A DNA stretch of 64,000 bases from Halopseudomonas sp002296055 (GTDB taxonomy: Bacteria > Pseudomonadota > Gammaproteobacteria > Pseudomonadales > Pseudomonadaceae): assembly GCF_050876985.1 (NCBI RefSeq), contig NZ_JBPAPP010000005.1; one strand, 5' to 3'. Positions 7,362 to 15,260 of the stretch are shown here, piece by piece; the first letter of the stretch is position 1, and every line of letters starts with the position of its first letter. Below the pieces are notes generated by a model. That model was not told the origin of the DNA. It saw only the letters and a list, made by a program, of their open reading frames with translations, and made no database searches. The position numbers and the translations under genes are program-made.

Positions 7362-9215
7362 ATGAAGAACGCCCTGCTCCTGCTACCCGGCCTGCTCGCC
7401 TGCGCCGTTGCTCAGGCCAACGATGCACTCGACCTGCCTGATACCATCGTTACCGCTTCGCGCATTGAGCAGCCACGCGAAGCTGCCCTGTCTGCCAACA
7501 CCGTCTTCGACCGCGATGATATCGAACGCCTGCAGGCGCGTAGTGTGCCGGAACTACTTCGCCGCGTTCCAGGCGTTCAACTGAACAGCAACGGAGGCGT
7601 GCTCTCATACTTCGTGCGCGGCAGCAACACCGCTCAGACTCTGGTATTGGTGGACGGACAACGTATCGCCTCGGCCACAACGGGCGGCGCTCGACTGGAC
7701 TACCTGAACATCGACAATATCGAGCGCGTTGAAGTGGTACGCGGCCCACGTTCGGCTGTCTATGGTGCCGACGCCATCGGCGGCGTCATCCAGATTTTCA
7801 CCCGCCAGGGCCAAGCTGGCCTGCAGCCTACCATCCGGCTGGGCGTCGGCAGCAACAACACATTCGAGCGCAGCGTTGATATCAGCGGTGGCAACGAAAA
7901 AAGCCGCTTTATCCTAGGCGCCACCCTGAATGAAACAGAAGGTTTTGACCTAACTGAAGATAACCTTGGCAACGACCGCGATGACGACGGCCAACGCACC
8001 AAGAGCTATTTCGCTCGCTTTGACCACTCCTTCAACGAAGACTGGAGTGCGGGCCTCAGCGTCAACGAGCAGAATGGTAAAAGCGAGTTTGACGACGCCT
8101 ACGAGTTCAACCCGGCCAACCCGGAAAACCAGTTCCGCGTGCGCGGCTACGCTGCCTACCTGCAAGGCCAACTGACCAGCGGCTGGCGCAGCCGCCTGGA
8201 GCTGGGCAGCAGCGAAGACCGCAACAAAACCGTTGGTTCTCGCTTCAATGACGGCCAGATCAAAACCGAGCGCCACTCTGCCAGCTGGCTGAACTACATC
8301 GACCTGTCTGCTGACCAGCAGCTCAACGTAGGCGCAGACTGGCAACGCGACAAGCTGGACGCCACCAGCGGCTACACCAAAGACCGTCGTGAAAACATCG
8401 GCCTGTTCGCGCAGCACAGCTGGACCGGGGAGCGCCTCAGCACCGAACTGGGCGTGCGCCACGATGACAATCAGCACTTTGGTGAGCACGACACCTGGAA
8501 CGCCGCCTTGTCTATTCCGAGCGGAGACAGCCAGCAGTGGATTGTCAGCTATGCCACCGCCTTCCGCGCACCGACGTTCAACGACCTCTACGCGCCGCCA
8601 GGCTGGGGTGGCAATCCTGCCCTCGATCCCGAACGCTCCCGGACCTTCGAGCTGCAATGGCGTGGCGACCTGCTGGACAGCCAGTGGGAAGCCTCTGTTT
8701 ATCGCACCGACATCAAGGACCTGATTGTCTGGGACTCCAGCACGTTCCAGATGAACAACGTCGACGAAGCCCGCATCAACGGACTTGAGCTGGCAGTGAC
8801 CACCGACCTGATGGGTTGGGCCTCACGTACCAGCGTCAGCTTTATCGACCCGCGTGACCGTCAGACCGGCAAAACCCTGCAATTACGTGCAAAACGTACT
8901 CTGACCAGCGACCTGGATCGTCAGTTTGGTGACTTCGGCGTGGGCGCGACCTGGGCGCTGTTCAGCGAGCGCTTTGCCAATGCCGCCAACAGCAGCACGC
9001 TGGCTGGTTACGGCACGCTCGATCTGCGCGCCAACTGGCAAGCGACAACATCAACCCGCTTGGATCTGAAAGTCAGCAACGTGCTGGACCGCGACTACCA
9101 TCTTGGCACCTACCAGCGCGCCACTGGCCCCTGGCCCGCGCCGTCTATCGACTACAGCTACAAGGAACAAGGCCGCGCAGCCCTGCTAAGCGTGATCTGG
9201 ACACCGCAGCTGTAA
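7362..9215 (+). CDS. btuB: TonB-dependent vitamin B12 receptor BtuB
   Basis: A 617-residue outer-membrane receptor. A signal peptide (about 1-20, ending AVAQA) is followed by the TonB box DTIVTASR, a plug domain with VPELLRRVPGVQ, FVRGSNTAQTLVLVDG and VEVVRGPRSAVYGADAIGG, and a 22-strand-type beta barrel. The C terminus is WTPQL. The ATG at 7362 is set by the signal peptide and by GAGGA 8 bp upstream. Length and motifs match BtuB, and the riboswitch in the leader supports cobalamin as substrate. A BtuF-like binding protein is at 18624-19433, but no BtuC or BtuD is in the window. Confidence 0.92.
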   Translation: MKNALLLLPGLLACAVAQANDALDLPDTIVTASRIEQPREAALSANTVFDRDDIERLQARSVPELLRRVPGVQLNSNGGVLSYFVRGSNTAQTLVLVDGQRIASATTGGARLDYLNIDNIERVEVVRGPRSAVYGADAIGGVIQIFTRQGQAGLQPTIRLGVGSNNTFERSVDISGGNEKSRFILGATLNETEGFDLTEDNLGNDRDDDGQRTKSYFARFDHSFNEDWSAGLSVNEQNGKSEFDDAYEFNPANPENQFRVRGYAAYLQGQLTSGWRSRLELGSSEDRNKTVGSRFNDGQIKTERHSASWLNYIDLSADQQLNVGADWQRDKLDATSGYTKDRRENIGLFAQHSWTGERLSTELGVRHDDNQHFGEHDTWNAALSIPSGDSQQWIVSYATAFRAPTFNDLYAPPGWGGNPALDPERSRTFELQWRGDLLDSQWEASVYRTDIKDLIVWDSSTFQMNNVDEARINGLELAVTTDLMGWASRTSVSFIDPRDRQTGKTLQLRAKRTLTSDLDRQFGDFGVGATWALFSERFANAANSSTLAGYGTLDLRANWQATTSTRLDLKVSNVLDRDYHLGTYQRATGPWPAPSIDYSYKEQGRAALLSVIWTPQL

Positions 9216-9234
9216 CCAGCCAGGCAACACCACC

Positions 9235-9264
9235 AAGCCCCGCCACCGAGCGGGGCTTGTTTTT
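9235..9264 (+). terminator. Rho-independent terminator of btuB
   Basis: AAGCCCCGC (9235-9243) and GCGGGGCTT (9250-9258) form a perfect 9-bp stem with a 6-nt loop, followed by GTTTTT. It starts 19 bp after the btuB stop. Confidence 0.9.
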
Positions 9265-9381
9265 GTGGCGCCCAGCTTGACCACAACGTGCGCCGTATCC
9301 CGCGCTCGTCGCCCCAATTTGCCGCCCGGCACCGGGGTTCAGGCATAATGCGTCTTTGTCCGAACCGGAATTCGACGCCAG

Positions 9382-10821
9382 ATGTTTTTTACCAACGAGC
9401 GACTGCAGTTTTTCCGCCCGCTCACCAGCAAATACCGCGAACAGATAGTCGAGTGCCTGCGCCTGCTGCACGAGCGGCTGTACAGCGCCCGCGCCGACTA
9501 CGGCGAATCGCTCAAGCGCGAGCAGGTGCTGGATATCTTCAGCGAAGCGCTGGAACGCGCGCCGCTATTAGAAAGCGAAGACGAAGATGCCAGCCGCTTC
9601 AAGAGCAACCGCGAGCAGGCCAGCTGGATTCTCACCAGCCTGATCGAAAACGGCTGGCTGGAGCGCCAGGTAGATCAGGCGACCTTCCAGTCCACTTACC
9701 CGTTCAGCCGCATGGGCCGGCTATTTGCGCAGTCACTGGCTGAAGCTGATGGCCGCAACACCCGCACCCGCCACCGCAATACGCGCAACACCCTCAACGC
9801 GTTGTCGGCTTTTGCCGAGCACGGCGAGGTGTATGACCTGCTCGACGCCCACGAATACGCCGAACGCATCATCGCCGACTTCACCGACATCATCGCCGAG
9901 CTGGAGGAGCGCAAGCGCCAGCTGGTGCGCGAGGTCGAGGCGCAGCAACTGGTGCAGCAGGCCAGCGATCAGTTCTTCGACTTTATGGAGCGCCGCTTCC
10001 AGCCAGACCTGGCCGTGCGCCTGTCGGCCGACAGCGTCGAGAAGCACCGCGAACGCATTCAGGATGTGATTGCCCGTATTCGCCGCAAGCCGCGCGAATG
10101 GAAGGCCGAGGCCGAGCGCGAGCTGCGCCGCCTGGCGCCGGACCTTCTCGTTGACGAGCGCAGCTCGATTCTCTGGCAGTTGCTGGACGGTATCGAAGGC
10201 TGCCTGCGCAACGCCGCCGACATCATGCTGCCGGCCCTGCGCCGCACGCTGCAGAGCTTCACCCAGCGCGCCGACATCATCATCCGTCAACTCAGCTACC
10301 TGCACAGCCAGAAGCACAGCGACATCGTTGGCCTGTGCCGCGAGCTGTCGGCCCTGCCCGCCGAGGAGCAGGCCGCACGCCTTGCCGCCGCCGGCGAGGA
10401 AATGGCGGTGGTTAATCTGGCGCTGATCGATCCGGGCCAGGTGAAGCTGCGCGAGCGCCGCGAACGCCCGCCGGTACACAGCCTGATGGAAAGTCTGGAC
10501 GCACCGGAAGACGACACCCTGCGTACGCTGGCGGTCAATCAGTTGCTCGACAAGGCCTTCAACGTCAACGCCAGCGGCCTGCGCAATTACCTGCGCGCCG
10601 CCTTGGGTAGCGGCAGCCAACTCAACACCCGCGACCTGCCGATCAACAGCGCCACCGACCTGCTTGCCCTCAGCCACGTGATCGCGCTGGCCAGCGCCGA
10701 GCACGCCGCCAGTGGGCTGCGCGTGCGCATTGAGCCGAGCGGCGAGACCATCAGCAACGAAACCTATTTTGATCGCCGTGACGGCTTTATCATCGATCTG
10801 GAACATGACGAACATGCGTGA
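9382..10821 (+). CDS. mksF: Condensin kleisin-like subunit MksF / Wadjet JetA family
   Basis: A 479-residue protein, mostly helical, starting MFFTNERLQFFRPL. I recognise it as the JetA/MksF family: the kleisin-type subunit that bridges the heads of the SMC-like ATPase in MksBEF and Wadjet complexes. An N-terminal winged-helix-like region (about 20-120) is followed by long helical segments with heptad-like spacing (about 165-260). It is first in a tight three-gene unit. No strong ribosome binding site precedes the ATG at 9382, and a possible -10 (CATAAT near 9342) lies upstream. The family call is from pattern recognition, not a search. Confidence 0.83.
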   Translation: MFFTNERLQFFRPLTSKYREQIVECLRLLHERLYSARADYGESLKREQVLDIFSEALERAPLLESEDEDASRFKSNREQASWILTSLIENGWLERQVDQATFQSTYPFSRMGRLFAQSLAEADGRNTRTRHRNTRNTLNALSAFAEHGEVYDLLDAHEYAERIIADFTDIIAELEERKRQLVREVEAQQLVQQASDQFFDFMERRFQPDLAVRLSADSVEKHRERIQDVIARIRRKPREWKAEAERELRRLAPDLLVDERSSILWQLLDGIEGCLRNAADIMLPALRRTLQSFTQRADIIIRQLSYLHSQKHSDIVGLCRELSALPAEEQAARLAAAGEEMAVVNLALIDPGQVKLRERRERPPVHSLMESLDAPEDDTLRTLAVNQLLDKAFNVNASGLRNYLRAALGSGSQLNTRDLPINSATDLLALSHVIALASAEHAASGLRVRIEPSGETISNETYFDRRDGFIIDLEHDEHA

Positions 10822-11479
10822 CGCGCTGGACCACCACCTCAACGAACGCGGCCTGAGTGCCGAGGACTTTTCCGAGCTGATGATCCGCCTGCTCGACCGC
10901 GGCGTCCTCTGCCGCGACGAAAGCAACCGCGAGGCCGAGCTCTACGACCGCTACCTGCAGGCCGCCGAACTGGTCGAGGACTATCTTTCGGTGCTGCGCA
11001 TCCGCGTGCTGCACGAGCCGCGCTTCAATCTGGTTCGGGTGTTCCCGCCGGGTGCGGAAGTGCCCGGTCTGGTCGATGCCGACGACAGTTTTGGCAGCGG
11101 CCTGCGCGAGCGCCTCAACCAGCAGGAAGTGGCGCTGATTCTGGTGTTGCGCGCCGAGTACGACAAGGCTCTGCGCGAAGGTCAGGTCGACGAGTTCGGC
11201 CAGGTCATGCTCTCGCTCGAAGCGCTCAACCTGAGCAGTCGCAACCTGCTGGGCCGCTCGCTGCCGGAACAGCAGAGCGAACGTCGCAACCTGCTGCGTC
11301 GCCTGCGCCAGCTCAGGTTGATCCGCAGCCCCAGCGATGCCGAGCTGGATAGCGGCGAAGCCTGGCTGACCATTCGCCCCGGCATCATCAGCCTGGTGAC
11401 CGACAGCGCGCTAGCCCAGCTTGCCAGCCCCGAGATTGAAGACACAGAAGACCAACCGTCCGCCGAGGAGAACAACTGA
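10814..11479 (+). CDS. mksE: Condensin accessory subunit MksE / Wadjet JetB (DUF4194-like)
   Basis: A 221-residue protein of the MksE/JetB type, the dimeric winged-helix subunit that binds the kleisin. Visible stretches are FSELMIRLLDRGVLCRD, then EDYLSVLRIRVLHEPRFNLVRVFPPG and VALILVLRAEYDKALREGQV. Its start overlaps the end of mksF; 10814 is preferred because GGAA lies 10 bp before it, and 10805 is the alternative. The last base of the stop is the first base of mksB, so translation is coupled. The C-terminal about 15 residues are acidic. Confidence 0.82.
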   Translation: MRDALDHHLNERGLSAEDFSELMIRLLDRGVLCRDESNREAELYDRYLQAAELVEDYLSVLRIRVLHEPRFNLVRVFPPGAEVPGLVDADDSFGSGLRERLNQQEVALILVLRAEYDKALREGQVDEFGQVMLSLEALNLSSRNLLGRSLPEQQSERRNLLRRLRQLRLIRSPSDAELDSGEAWLTIRPGIISLVTDSALAQLASPEIEDTEDQPSAEENN

Positions 11480-14400
11480 TGTATCTGAAGCGTTCGATTA
11501 CCGTCAACTGGGGCAACCTGCCGGTCGAAGAGCTGGAATACGGCCCGGTCAACCTGTTCTCCGGCGGCAACGGCTCCGGCAAGACCACCGCAGCAGATGC
11601 CCTGCAAACGCTGATGACCGCCGCCCACGACAACCTGTTCAACTACAACCCGGGCCAAGACGAAACCACCCAGCGCGGCCGTGGCGGCAAGCAGGTGCGT
11701 ACCCTCGCCTCCTACGTGCTCGGCTGTGACGACGGCGCCTACGCCCGCCCTTGGGATACCGACGGCTACATCGCCGGGGTGTTCCACCCGACCCGTGGCG
11801 AGACCGCCGAACCCTTTACCGCGGTGATCGGCGTGCGTGCCCATCTGGACGCCGCCGGCAGCAGCCGCCAGGCGCGGCAGGACGAACTGCTGCTGATGAT
11901 CATCCCCGGTGAAATGCTGTCGCTGTCGCACTTTCTGCGCGAGCAGGAAGACGGCCGCCACGTGATCGCCGTGACCGAACTGCCGGGCCTGCTGCGCAAG
12001 CAGTTCAGTGCCCAGCAGATCGAAGTCTACGACCGCAAGAGCGCCTATCTGGCCCGTTTGTACGCCGCCCTGCGCGGCCGCCGCGATGCGCTGTCGACCC
12101 GCGAAGCGAAGAACGCCGCGCGCACCTTTGCCAACTTCATGGCCTACAAACCGGTCAAATCCATCGACCAGTTTGTTGCAGAGGAAGTGCTGGAGCCGCG
12201 CGAGTTTGGCGACACCATCAAACGCATCCGCGAGTTGCTGCGCACCGTTCATGGCATGGAGCAGGAAGCCGCGCGCGTGCGTCAGGCGGTTGAGCTGCTG
12301 TCGCTGACTACCAGCCAGACGACCCAGTATCTGGACAGCTGGCTGGAGCGCACCGGGCTGGAATACGCCGCCGCCGCTCAAGCCTGGCAGAACAACCAGC
12401 AAGGCTATCTGGCCGCCAAGCAGGAACAGCAGCAACTCGCCAGCCAGCTCGAAGCCCTGCAGGAAGACCAGCGCCTGACCACCGAGCGTCTCGGCCAGGC
12501 GCACCACGAACTGGTACAGCTCGAAGCCCGCCGTCAGGGCATTCCGGCGTTGCAGAACAAAGATCAACTGGAACAGCGCCAGCGCCAGCTGAGCGAACAG
12601 CTGCGCAATGCGGTGCCCGGCCTGCTGACCCAGGCCCATCAGCGCGACCGCAACCTGGTCGCCCTGCAATCCGCCGGCGCCCTGTTGTCGCAACACAGCC
12701 TCAGCCAGTCGATTCCGCAGCTGGCCAGCCGCGGCTGGCGCGACGCCAGCGCTGCAGTGCTGGCCGCCGAGCGCGAACCGGTCGCCGACCTCAACCAACT
12801 GCTGGCCCGCGACTGGATAGACCTGACCCCGCTGGACGCCGGCCTGGACGCCATTCGCAGCCAGCAACGCGCCCACAACCAACTGGCCGAGCGCCTGCGC
12901 GATCAGGACAGCGAAGGCGCCAGCCTGCTGCAGCGCGTCGACCGCCTGGTGCAGGAGCGCACCAGCGCGCTGAACAACCTGGACCGTCAGGTCAGCCAGA
13001 TTCGCCACCAGATCAGCACCCTGCAGAGCAGCCGCGTGACCTACCCCGCGTACGTCGAAGAAGCGCTGCTGGCGATCCGCAAGCAATGCCCGCAGGCCGA
13101 CCCTCGCGTACTTTGCGACCACGTAGAAGTGCTCGACCCGGATTGGCAGATGGCTATCGAGGGCTATATCGGCGGCAGTCGCTACGCCATTCTGGTCGAG
13201 CCAGAATACGAAGCAGAAGCCATCCGCATCGTGCGCCAGATGAACAGCCGCGAGCGCAACCGAGCGCGGGTGATTCAGGGCAGCAAGGCCAAGCAGGACG
13301 CCGAACGCATCAACCTGCCGAACGACTCGATCCTGCAGGTCATGCGCTTCAGTCACCGCGTTGCCGAGTATTACCTGCAGGCGTCCTACGCCACGGTCGC
13401 CCGGGTGGCCGACGCCGGCGCGCTGCGCCAGACCCGCCGCGGCATCACCCGCGACGGCATGGGCTCTGGCAACTACGCGCTGTTCCGCTGCGATATCGAC
13501 GACAGCCAGTTGGTATTCGGCGCCGCCGCCCGCGAGCGCAACCTGCGCGCGCAGGAGCAGCGCCTGCACGATCTGGATCTGCAGCAGCATCAACTGCGCC
13601 GCGAACTGGAAGGCCTGCGTGAGCTGGCCCGCCAGCTAGGCCAGATTGCCCCGCTCGATTACGCCGCCCGCGCCAGCGAGCTGCTCGACAGCCAGCGCCA
13701 ACTGCGCGAGGTAGAGCAACAACTGGAAGCGCTCGACCTGGGCGCCCACCACGATCTGGAAGCGGAGCAGCAGCGGGTTACCCTGCGCCACCGCGAGCTG
13801 GAACTGCACGGCAAGGACCTGGACGTACAGCTCGGCCGCCTGCAGGAAAAACAAGTCAGCATCGGCCAGCGCATTACCCACTTTGCCGACCAGAGCGACG
13901 CCCTGCTCGATGCCCGCGACAAGGCCGAACAATACCTGCTGGATGCGGCTGCTCAGGTGCCGGGGCTCGATCCACAGGCACGGCTGGAGCAACTCGACGC
14001 CATGCTGGAGCAGCGCGGTGGCCAGTTCGACTTTATCGCCGACGCGCAAGCACTGACCAGCAGCCTGCACCGTCAGGTCGCCGACCTGCAGCGCGCCATC
14101 GAGCACTACAACGAGCAGGCCCAGCCCGCCGATCAGGTACTCGCCGACACCCCGGCCGAACTGCACAGTCTGGCCTTCTTCCGCCATGTCGGCGCGCTGC
14201 ATCAACAGCTCGACAACCTGCACAACCGCCTGCGCAACAACGTGCTGCTGGCCAAGCAGGAGCAGCTCGCCAGTCTGCGCGACAGCTTCAACACCACCTT
14301 CGTCAGCGACCTCTGCCACGAGATTCATCAGGCCATCAACGACGGCCGTCGCACACTGGAGCAGCTGAACAAGGAGCTGGAGCACCACCGCTTCGGCGCC

Positions 14401-15114
14401 GACCGCGAGCGCTTCCAGTTCGACTGGGACTGGCTGCCCGAGTACAAGGCCTACTGGGAGTTCTTCCGCGAACTGATCCAGATGCCGAATCTGGGCGACG
14501 GCACCAGCCTGTTCGACGATACCCTGTCCGAGCGCTCGGCCGAGGTGCGCGACCAGCTACTCGCCCTGCTGCTGGACGGCGACGAACAGCAAGCCCTGCG
14601 TGAGCTGGAGCGCATCAGCGACTACCGCCGCTATCGCCGCTACGACATCCTCAAGCACCCGGAGGGCAAATCTGCCATCCGCCTGAGCGAATACGGCACC
14701 GGCTCCGGCGGCCAGCTGGAAACCCCGGCCTACATCATCCGCGCCGCCGCCGTGACCAGCGCCTTCCGCTTCAACGAAGGCGACAGCCACCTGCGCATGG
14801 TGATCGTCGACGAAGCCTTTATGCACATGGATGAAATCCGCTCGCGTGAAGTCATCGCCTACCTGACCGAGACCCTTGGCCTGCAGTTGATCTTCATCAT
14901 GCCGACCAGCAAGGCCGGCCCCTTCCTGGAACTGGTCAGCAACCAGTTTGTGTTCAGCAAGGTGCCCAGCAGCCAGCAGGTTGGGGAGCTGAACACCCGC
15001 GTGCTGCTCGACCGCCAGCAGCTCAACCGCGAACGCGTGGCCGAGCTGTGGGCCCAGCATCGCCGGGTGATCCGTCAGCAGGGCGCGCTGGAGTTTATGG
15101 AAGACGTGATCTGA
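11479..15114 (+). CDS. mksB: SMC-like condensin ATPase MksB / Wadjet JetC
   Basis: A 1211-residue SMC/MukB-type ATPase. The Walker A motif GGNGSGKTT is at residues 29-37, and long glutamine-rich coiled coils run from about 250 to 1000 around a central globular hinge (about 500-650). An ABC signature-like GTGSGGQLETP is near 1072 and Walker B MVIVDEAFMHMD near 1107. Such proteins load on DNA with MksE and MksF and extrude loops; in Wadjet systems the JetABC complex presents circular plasmids to the JetD nuclease. Here no jetD/mksG gene follows, as I recall also for P. aeruginosa PAO1 mksFEB. Chromosome organization is therefore the better guess than defence. Confidence 0.87.
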   Translation: MYLKRSITVNWGNLPVEELEYGPVNLFSGGNGSGKTTAADALQTLMTAAHDNLFNYNPGQDETTQRGRGGKQVRTLASYVLGCDDGAYARPWDTDGYIAGVFHPTRGETAEPFTAVIGVRAHLDAAGSSRQARQDELLLMIIPGEMLSLSHFLREQEDGRHVIAVTELPGLLRKQFSAQQIEVYDRKSAYLARLYAALRGRRDALSTREAKNAARTFANFMAYKPVKSIDQFVAEEVLEPREFGDTIKRIRELLRTVHGMEQEAARVRQAVELLSLTTSQTTQYLDSWLERTGLEYAAAAQAWQNNQQGYLAAKQEQQQLASQLEALQEDQRLTTERLGQAHHELVQLEARRQGIPALQNKDQLEQRQRQLSEQLRNAVPGLLTQAHQRDRNLVALQSAGALLSQHSLSQSIPQLASRGWRDASAAVLAAEREPVADLNQLLARDWIDLTPLDAGLDAIRSQQRAHNQLAERLRDQDSEGASLLQRVDRLVQERTSALNNLDRQVSQIRHQISTLQSSRVTYPAYVEEALLAIRKQCPQADPRVLCDHVEVLDPDWQMAIEGYIGGSRYAILVEPEYEAEAIRIVRQMNSRERNRARVIQGSKAKQDAERINLPNDSILQVMRFSHRVAEYYLQASYATVARVADAGALRQTRRGITRDGMGSGNYALFRCDIDDSQLVFGAAARERNLRAQEQRLHDLDLQQHQLRRELEGLRELARQLGQIAPLDYAARASELLDSQRQLREVEQQLEALDLGAHHDLEAEQQRVTLRHRELELHGKDLDVQLGRLQEKQVSIGQRITHFADQSDALLDARDKAEQYLLDAAAQVPGLDPQARLEQLDAMLEQRGGQFDFIADAQALTSSLHRQVADLQRAIEHYNEQAQPADQVLADTPAELHSLAFFRHVGALHQQLDNLHNRLRNNVLLAKQEQLASLRDSFNTTFVSDLCHEIHQAINDGRRTLEQLNKELEHHRFGADRERFQFDWDWLPEYKAYWEFFRELIQMPNLGDGTSLFDDTLSERSAEVRDQLLALLLDGDEQQALRELERISDYRRYRRYDILKHPEGKSAIRLSEYGTGSGGQLETPAYIIRAAAVTSAFRFNEGDSHLRMVIVDEAFMHMDEIRSREVIAYLTETLGLQLIFIMPTSKAGPFLELVSNQFVFSKVPSSQQVGELNTRVLLDRQQLNRERVAELWAQHRRVIRQQGALEFMEDVI

Positions 15115-15121
15115 CCCTGTG

Positions 15122-15152
15122 AATGCGTTGCCGGGCACCCCGGCAACGCATT
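15122..15152 (+). terminator. Strong hairpin after mksB, possible terminator
   Basis: A perfect 14-bp stem (15122-15135 with 15139-15152) closed by a 3-nt loop begins 8 bp after the mksB stop. There is no T tract, so it may terminate with Rho's help or protect the 3' end. Confidence 0.5.
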
Positions 15153-15260
15153 GCAGCGGTAGATGCCAAACACCGCACATTCACCCGAATAGTCGATTGT
15201 CCGACCCGCCAACACCCCGCAGGATCAGCGCAGGCACACCTGCAGCCAGAGGGAATTGGC

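Noticed and set aside
11182..13593. 803-codon open frame on the minus strand across mksE and mksB
   Set aside because: It lies antisense to well-recognised genes, has no family motif and no ribosome binding site; GC-rich codon use keeps the opposite strand open.
15115..15260. Short jetD-like remnant between mksB and the effector gene
   Set aside because: The 146 bp contain a hairpin and the effector's ribosome binding site; no frame resembles JetD.
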